From positions 1 through 64,000 of the forward strand of contig NC_008343.2 of assembly GCF_000014285.2 (NCBI RefSeq): a stretch of 64,000 bases of DNA. Reading direction: 5' to 3'. Of this stretch, positions 8,929 through 17,807 are shown piece by piece; position 1 is the stretch's first letter; the number at the start of each line of letters is the position of its first letter. This DNA comes from Granulibacter bethesdensis CGDNIH1. Lineage in GTDB: Bacteria > Pseudomonadota > Alphaproteobacteria > Acetobacterales > Acetobacteraceae. The notes below the pieces were generated by a model. The model was given only the letters and a program-made list of their open reading frames with translations. It did not search any database and had not been told where the DNA came from. The translations under genes and the position numbers were made by a program.

Positions 8929-9775
8929 TCAGGCCATCCAATTGATCAAGTGATTTGTAGCGAATGCGTATATCCCCGCTCTGACCATCATAGGTGACGG
9001 TGACTTTCAGCCCCAGATGATTGCTGAGGTCACGTTCCAGAACAGCAATTTCGGGATCCCGACGGGCGGCTCTTTCCTGCGCCGTGACAGGGGGAGCGTT
9101 CTTGCGTGCAACCAGTTGCTCTGTTTGTCGCACATTAAGGCCTTTTGCCAGCACCGTCAGCATGGCTGTTGCCGGATCGGCATGCGACAGCAAGGCTCTG
9201 GCATGGCCTGCGCTGAGAGCACCTTTTTTGACTTCGTGCAGGACGGGGGAAGGTAAATTAAGCAGCCGAAGTGTATTGGCGATATGGCTGCGGGATTTGC
9301 CGACCGCATCGCCCAGTTTTTCCTGTGTCAGGCCGAATTCCTCGGACAGGCGGCGATAGCCTTCTGCTTCCTCCACGGCATTGAGATCCTGCCTTTGCAG
9401 ATTCTCGACCAGGGCCGCGGCCATGGCATCGCTGTCGGACAGGGCACGCACCAGCACAGGCACTTCATGCAGCCCGGCTGCCTGAGCGGCCCGCCAGCGG
9501 CGTTCACCGGCGATGATCTGGTAACGTCCGGCAAGATCGGGATCGGGTCTGGCCAGCAAGGGTTGCAGGATGCCTCTGGCACGAACGGATTCCGTCAACT
9601 CGGCCAAGGCATCCGGTTCAATGGTTCCTCTTGGTTGAAAGGGGCTTGGGGCAAGCAGTTCCACTGCCAGCATGGCGATATCAGGATGACGGCGCTCCGT
9701 ATCCTGTGTCGGTAGATCATCGCCCAATAAAGCTGCCAATCCACGGCCCAGCCGCGTCTGGGGGGATTTTGTCAT
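8909..9775 (-). CDS. parB: Chromosome partitioning protein ParB
   Basis: ParB is a CTPase clamp that loads at parS and spreads along DNA to direct origin segregation with ParA. The 288-residue product starts with RLGRGLAALLGDD, the conserved N-terminal ParA-contacting segment. It has the CTP-binding/GERRWRAA region (IIAGERRWRAAQAAGL, about residues 108-123) and ENLQRQDLNAVEEAEGYRRL. A helix-turn-helix (LTQEKLGDAVGKSRSHIANTLRLL) and a C-terminal dimer domain follow. It overlaps parA by 4 bases (ATGA) and is the last gene of the mnmE-mnmG-rsmG-parA-parB run. Probable targets are the parS sites at 11.24, 11.30, 15.09 and 39.12 kb. Confidence 0.97.
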   Translation of the reverse strand: MTKSPQTRLGRGLAALLGDDLPTQDTERRHPDIAMLAVELLAPSPFQPRGTIEPDALAELTESVRARGILQPLLARPDPDLAGRYQIIAGERRWRAAQAAGLHEVPVLVRALSDSDAMAAALVENLQRQDLNAVEEAEGYRRLSEEFGLTQEKLGDAVGKSRSHIANTLRLLNLPSPVLHEVKKGALSAGHARALLSHADPATAMLTVLAKGLNVRQTEQLVARKNAPPVTAQERAARRDPEIAVLERDLSNHLGLKVTVTYDGQSGDIRIRYKSLDQLDGLITLLTR

Positions 9776-10686
9776 ACCGCTTTCGTCCCTGCCTTGCGTT
9801 CACGCTTCAGTAACTCGTCTGCCAGCTGAACATAAGCCTGCGCGCCGGAGGATTTACTGTCGTAGAGCAGCACCGGCTTGCCATGGCTCGGCGCTTCAGA
9901 GAGGCGAATATTGCGCGGAATCACAGTGTCATAGACTTTGGCACCGAAAAATCCTCTTGCATCCGCCGCGACCAGTTCTGACAGGTTGTTACGCCGATCG
10001 AACATCGTCAGCACAATCCCTTCCAGCTCCAGAGCCGGATTGAGCGCCCGTCGCACAGCCTGAACCGTACGATTAAGTTGGGTTACGCCCTCCAGAGCGA
10101 AGAACTCGCATTGCAGGGGTACCAGCACCGAATCTGCTGCGACAAGGGCATTCAATGTGAGCAGGCCAAGGCTGGGCGGGCAGTCAATCAACACGTGATC
10201 GAAAGAAAGTTCAGGGGTTTGGTCAGCATTTTTTAGAGCATCCAGCGCCTCTCTCAACCTGTACTCACGGCGGTTCTGGGCGACCAGCTCCACTTCAGTG
10301 CCGGCCAGATCAATTTCTGCCACGATCAGAAACAGGTTGGGAACAATGCTTGTGCGTATGACATCAGCCGCTTTGTGGCTACCCATCAGCACGGCATAGG
10401 AACCATGGCCACGTTGATTGCGGGGGATGCCGAGACCGGTGGACGCATTGCCCTGAGAGTCGAGGTCGATCAACAGTACCCGCTCTCCGGTTTCAGCGAG
10501 CGCGGTGGCCAGATTGATCGCCGTCGTGGTTTTGCCGACTCCCCCTTTCTGGTTGGCAATAGCAAGAATTTTCGGACGTGTTTTGCTGTTGGTTATCACC
10601 GGAGAGGAAGGACTCTCGGTTGATTCGGAGACCTGCCCGGAGGGTTTTTTCAATGCCCGAAAAGGGCTTTTCGGTTTCTCAGACAC
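9772..10686 (-). CDS. parA: Chromosome partitioning ATPase ParA
   Basis: ParA is a deviant Walker-type ATPase that forms a nucleoid-bound gradient to move ParB-parS complexes. The 304-residue sequence has the deviant Walker A KGGVGKTT at residues 47-54, the DLDSQGNASTGLG segment, and Walker B-type VLIDCPPSLGLLTLNALVAAD. The first 35 residues are a Ser/Pro/Lys-rich tail of low complexity before the conserved core; a later start is possible but no better ATG is evident. The 3' end overlaps parB by 4 bases and the 5' end overlaps rsmG by 8 bases, indicating tight translational coupling. Confidence 0.97.
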   Translation of the reverse strand: MSEKPKSPFRALKKPSGQVSESTESPSSPVITNSKTRPKILAIANQKGGVGKTTTAINLATALAETGERVLLIDLDSQGNASTGLGIPRNQRGHGSYAVLMGSHKAADVIRTSIVPNLFLIVAEIDLAGTEVELVAQNRREYRLREALDALKNADQTPELSFDHVLIDCPPSLGLLTLNALVAADSVLVPLQCEFFALEGVTQLNRTVQAVRRALNPALELEGIVLTMFDRRNNLSELVAADARGFFGAKVYDTVIPRNIRLSEAPSHGKPVLLYDSKSSGAQAYVQLADELLKRERKAGTKAV

Positions 10687-11320
10687 GAGAAATTTCGTCT
10701 ATCCGTAAAATGGAAGCCTCGGGATGAGTGCGGCTTGGGCTTAGTTGTACGCGCATGTGCCACTCTGTCGCGGCCTCCGTCAATTCTTGCTCTGCTGTTT
10801 TTCCCTTCATGAAAAGGGCAACGCCGTTTTTGCTTAGCAAGCGTAAGGCATAACCAAGCAGCACGTTCAGGGGAGCAAGCGCACGGGCGGTCAGAACCGG
10901 GGCGGGAGCAATATTACATTGTTCGATCCGGCAGGCATGAACGGTGACATTGGACTCTGTGGCTCTGGCGGCTTCCCGCAGAAAAGCCGCCTTGCGCTGG
11001 TCTGCTTCCACCAGATGGGTTTCCCGGCCAGTAGCAATAGCCAGAACCAGGCCGGGCAATCCACCGCCGGAGCCAATGTCGATCAGAGGTCCAGGTAATG
11101 GTTCCAGCAGAGGCAGCAGTTGGAGAGAATCCAAGATGTGGCGATCACGGATATGCTCCACATCATTCCGGCTGACCAGGTTAACCGTGCGGGTCCAGCG
11201 TGTCAGCAGCGATTCATACAGGGCGAGTTTTTCCCCTGTTTCACGTGAAACACCCGATCCGGCCGGGAGGAGAGTACGGATAATCTGACAGTTAATAAGG
11301 GGTTGTTTCACGTGAAACAC
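10679..11320 (-). CDS. rsmG: 16S rRNA (guanine527-N7)-methyltransferase RsmG
   Basis: RsmG (GidB) methylates N7 of G527 in 16S rRNA using S-adenosylmethionine. The 213-residue protein shows LVSRNDVEHIRDRHILDSL and the SAM-binding loop LIDIGSGGGLPGLVLAI, followed by LVEADQRKAAFLREAARAT, all classic for the family. The start is a GTG at 11320 (or 11311) lying inside a parS palindrome and overlapping the mnmG stop. A second parS inside the gene encodes the residues VSRET. Loss of RsmG is known to give low-level streptomycin resistance in other bacteria. Confidence 0.95.
   Translation of the reverse strand: MFHVKQPLINCQIIRTLLPAGSGVSRETGEKLALYESLLTRWTRTVNLVSRNDVEHIRDRHILDSLQLLPLLEPLPGPLIDIGSGGGLPGLVLAIATGRETHLVEADQRKAAFLREAARATESNVTVHACRIEQCNIAPAPVLTARALAPLNVLLGYALRLLSKNGVALFMKGKTAEQELTEAATEWHMRVQLSPSRTHPEASILRIDEISRV
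11237..11252. promoter_or_regulatory. parS site inside rsmG
   Basis: Perfect 16-bp palindrome TGTTTCACGTGAAACA, identical to the consensus ParB binding site. In the rsmG reading frame it encodes the conserved Val-Ser-Arg-Glu-Thr stretch. Confidence 0.95.
11304..11319. promoter_or_regulatory. parS site at the mnmG stop / rsmG start
   Basis: A second perfect TGTTTCACGTGAAACA. The mnmG stop codon TGA (minus strand, 11308-11310) lies inside it, and the rsmG start codon is formed at its edge, so one 16-bp segment serves two reading frames and ParB loading. Confidence 0.95.
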
Positions 11321-13197
11321 TGCTTGCGGCGAACGAAATGGCTGATGGCTGCGAGGGCAGCCGGGGTCATGCCTTCCATCCGGGAGGCTGCTCCCAATGA
11401 AGTGGGGCGAAGGGATTGCAGTTTGTCCCGGATTTCAGCGGATAAACCACCAATAGCGCTGTAATCGATATGATCGCTCAGTAAAATCGTATCCTCCTGT
11501 TGCAGGACGCGGCGTTCTTTATCCTGCCGGGACAGGTAGCCGGAATAAGCCCCTTCGATTTCCAGCTGTTCCCGCACGCGTGGATCAAGATCGTGCAGCC
11601 AGGGAAAGGCCTGATTCAATTTCTGATCCTGTTCAGGGTCAGAACCGATCAGAGAGAGCAGAGGGCGGCGGCGGCCATCCTGTCGTACAGTAATCCCCAC
11701 CTGCTGCAACTGGACAGGTGTCCGTGTATCCTGAGCGGCCAGCGTCAAAGCGTCGTTCATGGCCTGATCGTAGGCAGCAAAGGTCTTCCATCGTTCATCA
11801 CTGACACAACCTGCTTGCCGCCCCCAACGGGTCAGGCGGCGATCGGCATTATCTGCCCGCAGGGTCAGGCGGAATTCTGATCGGGATGTGAACATGCGAT
11901 AAGGTTCAGTAACGCCATGCGTGGTGAGATCGTCAATCAGAACACCGATATAGGCCTGAGACCGATCGAGCGTAACGCTATCCAATCCCTGAGCTTTCCG
12001 GGCTGCGTTCAACCCGGCCATCAGCCCTTGTGCACCAGCCTCTTCATAGCCGGTCGTACCATTGATCTGCCCGGCCAGAAACAGCCCCGGTAACTCCTTC
12101 AGCTCCAGAGAGGGACGCAGGGAGCGAGGATCAACGAAATCATACTCCACCGCATAACCGGGCCTGATAATCACGGCATTATGCAGGCCGGGCATGGAAT
12201 GAAGCAGGGCTTCTTGCACCTCGGCTGGCAGGCTGGTGGAGATGCCGTTTGGATAGACGGTAAAATCATCCAGCCCCTCCGGTTCCAGAAACACCTGATG
12301 GCGGGTCTTATCGGGAAAGCGGACGACCTTGTCCTCAATGGAAGGGCAATAGCGAGGCCCTTTGCCACTCAGCATGCCACCATAGACCGCGGATCGGTGC
12401 AGATTGTCGCGGATGATCTGATGGGTATCTGCGGTGGTCTCCGAGATGCGGCAGGATATCTGTGGCAGATCAATGTGATGGTTCAGGGTACTGAATGGAG
12501 TCGGCGGATTTTCTCCACGATCTTCCGGAAGATCCTCCCATGCGATGCTGCGGCGGTCGATACGGGGCGGTGTGCCAGTTTTTAGCCGCCCCATACGGAG
12601 ATTAAGAGCATCCAGCCGCTTTGCCAGACCGATAGACGGTGCTTCCCCCACACGTCCGGCCTCGGATCGCTGTTCACCGCAATGGATCACGCCCCGCAGA
12701 AAGGTACCGGTTGTCAAGACCACGGCAGAGGCAGACAGATGCCGCCCATCCTGCAGGATCACACCCTGCACGGTCTGTTGTGTGCCGGAGCTGGTGATCA
12801 GATCCTCAACTGATCCTTCGATGATGGACAGATGGGGAGTGGTATGAAGAATATCCTGAACGGCTTTTTTGTAGAGCTTCCGATCTGCCTGGGCACGAGG
12901 CCCGCGTACGGCTGGCCCCTTGCTCCGGTTCAGCATTTTGAAATGAATGCAGGCCTGGTCGATCGCGCGTCCCATGAGTCCGTCCAGCGCGTCGATTTCC
13001 CGCACCAGATGCCCCTTGCCGATACCGCCAATGGCAGGATTGCAGGACATTTCACCAATCGTTGCTGCCTGATGCGTGACCAGAGCCGTGATGGCTCCGG
13101 TACGGGCTGCTGCTGCTGCTGCTTCGCAGCCTGCATGTCCTCCTCCGACTACGATCACATCGTAGGCGGCCGGGGCGGGATGGTCAGAGGTATTCAT
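11308..13197 (-). CDS. mnmG: tRNA uridine-5-carboxymethylaminomethyl modification enzyme MnmG
   Basis: MnmG (GidA) works with MnmE to install the carboxymethylaminomethyl group on U34 of several tRNAs, using FAD, NADH and methylene-tetrahydrofolate. The 629-residue protein has the dinucleotide-binding start DVIVVGGGHAGCEAAAAAAR near residue 14. The GidA signatures GPAVRGPRAQADRKLYK and GQINGTTGYEEAGAQGLMAGLNAA are present. YRMFTSRSEFRLTLRADNAD and the C-terminal RPTSLGAASRMEGMTPAAL complete the family pattern. It follows mnmE by 40 bases. Confidence 0.98.
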   Translation of the reverse strand: MNTSDHPAPAAYDVIVVGGGHAGCEAAAAAARTGAITALVTHQAATIGEMSCNPAIGGIGKGHLVREIDALDGLMGRAIDQACIHFKMLNRSKGPAVRGPRAQADRKLYKKAVQDILHTTPHLSIIEGSVEDLITSSGTQQTVQGVILQDGRHLSASAVVLTTGTFLRGVIHCGEQRSEAGRVGEAPSIGLAKRLDALNLRMGRLKTGTPPRIDRRSIAWEDLPEDRGENPPTPFSTLNHHIDLPQISCRISETTADTHQIIRDNLHRSAVYGGMLSGKGPRYCPSIEDKVVRFPDKTRHQVFLEPEGLDDFTVYPNGISTSLPAEVQEALLHSMPGLHNAVIIRPGYAVEYDFVDPRSLRPSLELKELPGLFLAGQINGTTGYEEAGAQGLMAGLNAARKAQGLDSVTLDRSQAYIGVLIDDLTTHGVTEPYRMFTSRSEFRLTLRADNADRRLTRWGRQAGCVSDERWKTFAAYDQAMNDALTLAAQDTRTPVQLQQVGITVRQDGRRRPLLSLIGSDPEQDQKLNQAFPWLHDLDPRVREQLEIEGAYSGYLSRQDKERRVLQQEDTILLSDHIDYSAIGGLSAEIRDKLQSLRPTSLGAASRMEGMTPAALAAISHFVRRKQCFT

Positions 13198-13237
13198 AAG
13201 GTATCAATCCTGTCGGGCACGCTACAAAGGGTGGCCC

Positions 13238-14560
13238 CTACTTTCCTATACAAAAACTGGAAAAGACGTGGTCCAGAATTTGTTCGACCCCGATCTGTCC
13301 AGTGACCCGGCCAACAGCCTGACGGGCGAGCCTGATCTCTTCGGCGCGTAATTCTTCCAGCCGGGCTGATTCGGCATCCTCCAGATGCTGGATCGCGTCT
13401 TGCAGGGCAGCGCGATGGCGTGCCCGTGTCAAAGGTGCTCCGGTGGCGTGGGATGTCAGCGCCCGTGCTTCCGCTTCCAGCATCGTTTTCAGCCTCTCCA
13501 TCCCGTCCCCTGTCAGCGTGCTGACCAACACAATGTCCGGTGATGAAGGGGGTGTATATGGAAGATCAGATTTCGTGCCGATCATCAAGGATCGTGCCTC
13601 TGATGATCCCGGCCATTGTTCAGCCGAGAAATCAGCCTCTGTCGCTGTCGAGATATCGACAGTCCTTAGCACGAGATCAGCACTTTCAGCTCGCGCCAGA
13701 GCACGACGGACTCCCTCAGCCTCGATACTGTCGGCGCTGTCCCGTAATCCGGCTGTGTCTATCAGTGTAACCGGAACGCCTGCCAGAACTAGACGGACTT
13801 CGATCGTATCCCGCGTTGTGCCGGGCTGTGAGGAAACAATGGCGGCATCCCGACTCGCCAGACTGTTCAGCAGGCTGGATTTTCCGGCATTCGGTTTGCC
13901 GAGAATGGTAAAGATCAGCCCTTCACGCAGTTTTTCCGCTTTTGCGCCTTCGTTGAGCGCCTGAGCCATTTCCTGACGAAGCAGGAGCAGGTCAGTTCGT
14001 AAAGCAGCATCCACTTCAGCCGGTAAATCCTCGTCCGGAAAGTCGATCAGCGTTTCCTGCCAGGCTAACACTCTTGTCAGCGTTGCAGTCCATGTCTCCA
14101 ACTGACGACTCAGGCCACCATCCAGTTGCTGCAGGGCCTGACGACGCTGGGCACTGGTTTCTGCGTCGATCAGATCGGCAACGGCTTCTGCTTCAGTCAG
14201 ATCAAGCTTGCCGTTGAGGAACGCACGACGGGTAAATTCACCTGCTTCTGCCGGTCTCAATCCAAGATCGACCAGCGCGTCAGCCATTCCTTCAATCACG
14301 GCATTGCCGCCATGAAGATGCAGCTCAGCACAGTCTTCGCCGGTGAAGCTGCCGGGACCAGCAAACCAGAGGATGATGCCCTGATCCAGTATTTCCCCAC
14401 TCCGGTTTCTCAGTCTCCGCAGGCTGCTTTTTCGTTGCGGGGGCAGGGTTCCGCATAGATGGGTCACCGTATTCCGTGTTGCGGGACCGCTGATCCGTAT
14501 CACCGCGATGGCAGCGCGGCCCGCACCGGAGGCCAGTGCAAAAATCGTCTCCTGACTCAT
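13238..14560 (-). CDS. mnmE: tRNA modification GTPase MnmE
   Basis: MnmE is the GTPase partner of MnmG in wobble uridine modification. The 440-residue protein has the N-terminal folate-binding domain (TIFALASGAGRAAIAVIRISG) and central helices. The GTPase motif G1 is GKPNAGKS at residues 221-228, with G2 PGTTRD and G3 DTAGLRD following. The conserved C-terminal Cys-Ile-Gly-Lys ends the protein at 437-440. Its start overlaps the stop of the upstream ferredoxin-like gene by 4 bases, so the two are likely coupled. Confidence 0.98.
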   Translation of the reverse strand: MSQETIFALASGAGRAAIAVIRISGPATRNTVTHLCGTLPPQRKSSLRRLRNRSGEILDQGIILWFAGPGSFTGEDCAELHLHGGNAVIEGMADALVDLGLRPAEAGEFTRRAFLNGKLDLTEAEAVADLIDAETSAQRRQALQQLDGGLSRQLETWTATLTRVLAWQETLIDFPDEDLPAEVDAALRTDLLLLRQEMAQALNEGAKAEKLREGLIFTILGKPNAGKSSLLNSLASRDAAIVSSQPGTTRDTIEVRLVLAGVPVTLIDTAGLRDSADSIEAEGVRRALARAESADLVLRTVDISTATEADFSAEQWPGSSEARSLMIGTKSDLPYTPPSSPDIVLVSTLTGDGMERLKTMLEAEARALTSHATGAPLTRARHRAALQDAIQHLEDAESARLEELRAEEIRLARQAVGRVTGQIGVEQILDHVFSSFCIGK

Positions 14561-14964
14561 CGGGGAGCCGTTTCGGCAGGTAACATAAGCTCAGGTACTC
14601 GCTCTCCCTGACTGACATGGCGCATCAGGATCTGATCGACATCCTCGGTGGAGGAAATGGTGTACCAGATACCCTCCGGATAGATGACCAGACAGGGCCC
14701 CTGTTCACATCGATCGAGGCATCCAGCTGTATTGATACGCAGGCTCGGCATTGTGAATCCTGCCAGACTCATCTCCTTTGCTCTGGCCTTCATATAATCC
14801 CGCAGTTTTTCAGATCCTTTTGCAGCGCAGGAGCCACGTGAATGATCGTCCGGGCGACGGTTGCAACAAACAAACAGATGGATATCGAAGTAAAGCGGTG
14901 GATCGGTTTCCATCCTGTGGCCTGTCATTTCAGTGGTCACAGATTGATCACTCATCGGAAACAC
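14557..14964 (-). CDS. Thioredoxin-like [2Fe-2S] ferredoxin
   Basis: Small protein (135 residues; ATG 14964, or 14955 as MSDQSV) with the pattern of thioredoxin-fold [2Fe-2S] ferredoxins. LFVCCNRRPDDHSRGSCAAKGSEKLRDYMKAR holds the first two cysteine ligands, and RINTAGCLDRCEQGPCLVIYPEGIWY holds the last two. The family includes NuoE-like domains and free (2Fe-2S) ferredoxins of unknown partner. It starts the minus-strand run that continues with mnmE-mnmG-rsmG-parA-parB and overlaps mnmE by 4 bases. Whether it feeds electrons to a tRNA-modification step or merely shares the transcript is unknown. Confidence 0.82.
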   Translation of the reverse strand: MFPMSDQSVTTEMTGHRMETDPPLYFDIHLFVCCNRRPDDHSRGSCAAKGSEKLRDYMKARAKEMSLAGFTMPSLRINTAGCLDRCEQGPCLVIYPEGIWYTISSTEDVDQILMRHVSQGERVPELMLPAETAPR

Positions 14965-15092
14965 CTTTTATCAGCCATGGAGCAGCGACGGATATGATCG
15001 TTCTGACGGATTCTATAAAGCTGCTTGCGTACGAATATCAGTGTGCCAATCTCGCTATTGTAAAGGCACTTGATGCATACACTCCTGTATGG

Positions 15093-15108
15093 TGTTTCAC
15101 GTGAAACA
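15093..15108. promoter_or_regulatory. parS site upstream of the ferredoxin gene
   Basis: Perfect TGTTTCACGTGAAACA in the intergenic region between the divergent ferredoxin gene and the DUF255 gene. It is the third parS of the origin-proximal cluster and the only one outside a coding sequence. Confidence 0.93.
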
Positions 15109-15150
15109 CTCGATCCAGCCTCGCCATAGACGATCTGCCTTGCCAGCCTT

Positions 15151-17190
15151 GTGACAGTATATGGAATGACGATGACCGTCGCGCCAAACCGTAACCATCT
15201 CTCTGAAGCGCTTTCCCCCTATCTGTTGCAGCATGCGGATAATCCTGTTCACTGGTTACCCTGGGGTACACAAGCCCTGGAACATGCCCGAAAAACGGAC
15301 AGGCCCATTCTGCTGTCCATTGGCTATGCGGCCTGTCACTGGTGTCATGTCATGGCGCATGAAAGCTTCGAAGATCAGGCAACCGCCGATGAGATGAATA
15401 ACGCTTTCATCTGCATCAAGGTCGATCGGGAGGAGCGCCCGGATATTGACCATATCTACATGTCGGCGCTGCACGCGATGGGACAGCAGGGCGGCTGGCC
15501 ATTGACCATGTTTCTAACCCCAGAGGGTCAACCTTTCTGGGGAGGTACGTATTTTCCCCCGGAGCCGCGTTTCGGCAGACCTTCATTCCGGCAGGTACTC
15601 GCGGCCATCAGGGATGCATGGGCCACCAGAAGATCGGCGATTGAACAGAATCTCGGGCAATTGACGCGCGCCATGAACCGCCTCTCGGAAACGGCAGCAG
15701 GGCCCGAGGTCGATGTATTATTGCTGAATGCGGTCGATGCAGCCCTTCTGCGCAATCTGGATCCGGAGAAAGGCGGTTTCACAGGGGCTCCCAAATTCCC
15801 GAATGCGCCGGTATTCCGTTTTTTCTGGCAGGAATTCCATCGCACCGGTCGCCCTGAACTGTCCGACGCTGTGCACGCGGTTCTGAGTCATATGGCGCGC
15901 GGCGGCATATACGATCATCTAGGTGGCGGCTTTGCCCGCTATTCAACCGATGCAGAGTGGCTGGTGCCGCATTTCGAGAAAATGGCCTACGATAACGGCC
16001 AGATTCTGGAGCTGTTGTCTTTGGGATATGCGCAGAATCCCACACCACTTTATGCGCGCTGTATCGAGGAAACGGTGGGGTGGCTGATCAGGGACATGTC
16101 CGTTCCGGTCGAGGGGGGCGGCACTGCTTTCGCGGCGTCCGAGGATGCGGATAGTGAGGGCGAGGAAGGCCGATTCTATATATGGCATGAGGATGAAATA
16201 GATGCCCTGTTGGGAGAGGCCGCAACCGGCTTTAAACAGGCTTTCGATGTCACCCGGGAAGGCAACTGGGAGGGCCACACGATTCTGCGGCGCCTTACCA
16301 TATCGCCGGAGGCTGATGCTGAAAGCTGGGCGCAGGAGCGCAGAATTCTGTTCCAGTCACGGGAAAACCGTCCCCGCCCCGGTCGTGATGACAAGGTGCT
16401 GGCTGATTGGAACGGACTGGTCATCGTCGGATTGGTCAGGGCTGCCATTGCGCTGGACCGTGCAGACTGGTTATCCGCGGCGGAAAGCGCCTATGAAGCG
16501 GTCAGGGCTGCACTGGGGTCGGAGGATGGACGAATTGCACATGCATGGCGTCTGGGCCGGATCACTGCGGCCGGCTTGCTGGATGATCAGGCCTCCATGA
16601 TCCGCGCCGCCCTGTCCCTTTATGAGGCAACAGGGCAGGAGCGTTACCTGTCTGATGCTGTCACCCTCGCCCAGTCTGCCCGATCCTTTTTCAGCTCTGA
16701 AACCGGTGCGTTTTATACGACGGCCCATGATGCCGATGACGTTCCTCTGACCCGGCCCTGTACAGCGAGCGACAATGCCGTGCCGTCCGGCAATGGCATG
16801 ATGGCTGATGCGCTGGCCCGGCTTTATCATCTCACCGGCGAGCAGAGATGGTATGAGGCTGCTTCCGGTCTGATCCGTGCCTTTACCGGACGTCCGCAAA
16901 GTCTGGCATCTTCACCCTATCTGTTGATGGCGGCAGATTTGCTGACGCGCGGAACGCTGGTGAGTATTCATGGGCAGGCTGATGATCCGCATCTGCAGTC
17001 CATGGTCAGGGAGGTGCTGGCGCTTGGCGATCCTTCCGTGCTGGTGTGCCGTAAGCCTCTGCATGCTGCTCCTGACAGGCAGACAGACCATGTCGCTCAA
17101 ACGTTTTTCGTGCTGGTCTGTAGGCAGACTCTATGCAGCGCACCGCTGACAACGCTGGATGCGGTCAAAGCAGCCATCAGCGCCTCATGA
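15151..17190 (+). CDS. Thioredoxin-domain protein of the YyaL/SSP411 (DUF255) family
   Basis: A 679-residue protein with an N-terminal thioredoxin-like domain, NRNHLSEALSPYLLQHADNPVHW, then the CxxC motif in AACHWCHVMAHESFED. A long C-terminal domain of the six-hairpin glycosidase fold follows (for example DDKVLADWNGLVIVGLVRA). The family is widespread from bacteria to human SPATA20, but its biochemical role is not established. The start is uncertain: GTG 15151, ATG 15166 or ATG 15172 are all upstream of the conserved part. The gene is complete and stands alone, with the parS site at 15093 before it. Confidence 0.9.
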   Translation: MTVYGMTMTVAPNRNHLSEALSPYLLQHADNPVHWLPWGTQALEHARKTDRPILLSIGYAACHWCHVMAHESFEDQATADEMNNAFICIKVDREERPDIDHIYMSALHAMGQQGGWPLTMFLTPEGQPFWGGTYFPPEPRFGRPSFRQVLAAIRDAWATRRSAIEQNLGQLTRAMNRLSETAAGPEVDVLLLNAVDAALLRNLDPEKGGFTGAPKFPNAPVFRFFWQEFHRTGRPELSDAVHAVLSHMARGGIYDHLGGGFARYSTDAEWLVPHFEKMAYDNGQILELLSLGYAQNPTPLYARCIEETVGWLIRDMSVPVEGGGTAFAASEDADSEGEEGRFYIWHEDEIDALLGEAATGFKQAFDVTREGNWEGHTILRRLTISPEADAESWAQERRILFQSRENRPRPGRDDKVLADWNGLVIVGLVRAAIALDRADWLSAAESAYEAVRAALGSEDGRIAHAWRLGRITAAGLLDDQASMIRAALSLYEATGQERYLSDAVTLAQSARSFFSSETGAFYTTAHDADDVPLTRPCTASDNAVPSGNGMMADALARLYHLTGEQRWYEAASGLIRAFTGRPQSLASSPYLLMAADLLTRGTLVSIHGQADDPHLQSMVREVLALGDPSVLVCRKPLHAAPDRQTDHVAQTFFVLVCRQTLCSAPLTTLDAVKAAISAS

Positions 17191-17291
17191 ATGACGTTAT
17201 CCACGATACCGCGTATGAAAGATCTGATCGGATGTAATCAGACTGAATGCTCCTGTCTTTCACCTCAATTTTTTACGAGACCGGATCCCCC

Positions 17292-17795
17292 ATGCCGCAG
17301 CTTTCCCTTCATTCACCCCTGGGTGTTCTGACCATCACGGAAGATGAGGGGGCTATTGTTTCCCTCGACTGGGGAGAAGGGATGGACAGCCGTGATCGAA
17401 CACCGCTGTTGAAAAAAGCCGCAGAGCAGGTCCAGGCTTATTTCGATGGTGATCTGAAAAACTTCGATCTTCCGCTGATGCCCGAGGGTACCGGCTATCG
17501 CAGAAAAGTCTGGCAGGCTTTACAGGATATTCCTTATGGAAAAACAATGACATACGGGGCATTGGCCGCGAAAGTCGGGGGTTCGGCACGATCCATAGGT
17601 CAGGCCAATCATTTCAATCCCATACCCATTATCATTCCCTGTCACCGTGTCATTGGCAGCAATGGCGCTCTTGGCGGATATAGCGGGCTGGATGGCGTGG
17701 AAACGAAGCAGTACCTTCTGTCGCTTGAAAATCCTGATCCGGATATGGTTCATCCGGCATCACCCTCTTTCCAGCCGTCATTACCCCGTTCCTGA
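17292..17795 (+). CDS. ogt: Methylated-DNA--protein-cysteine methyltransferase
   Basis: Suicide repair enzyme that removes alkyl groups from O6-methylguanine onto its own cysteine. The ATG at 17292 gives 167 residues with the active site IIIPCHRVIGSNGALGGYSGG-like segment (Cys117 in PCHRV). The helix-turn-helix-like GKTMTYGALAAKVGGSARSIG lies before it. An in-frame start at 17247 would add 15 non-conserved residues. There is no Ada-type metal-binding domain, so this is the Ogt/MGMT single-domain type. It lies 12 bases before the quinone reductase gene and may be co-transcribed with it. Confidence 0.92.
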   Translation: MPQLSLHSPLGVLTITEDEGAIVSLDWGEGMDSRDRTPLLKKAAEQVQAYFDGDLKNFDLPLMPEGTGYRRKVWQALQDIPYGKTMTYGALAAKVGGSARSIGQANHFNPIPIIIPCHRVIGSNGALGGYSGLDGVETKQYLLSLENPDPDMVHPASPSFQPSLPRS

Positions 17796-17807
17796 CAAGG
17801 ATTTGTC

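Noticed and set aside
17197-17205. TTATCCACG, a one-mismatch DnaA box after the DUF255 gene
   Set aside because: It is single and isolated; one such match is expected by chance in a window of this size.
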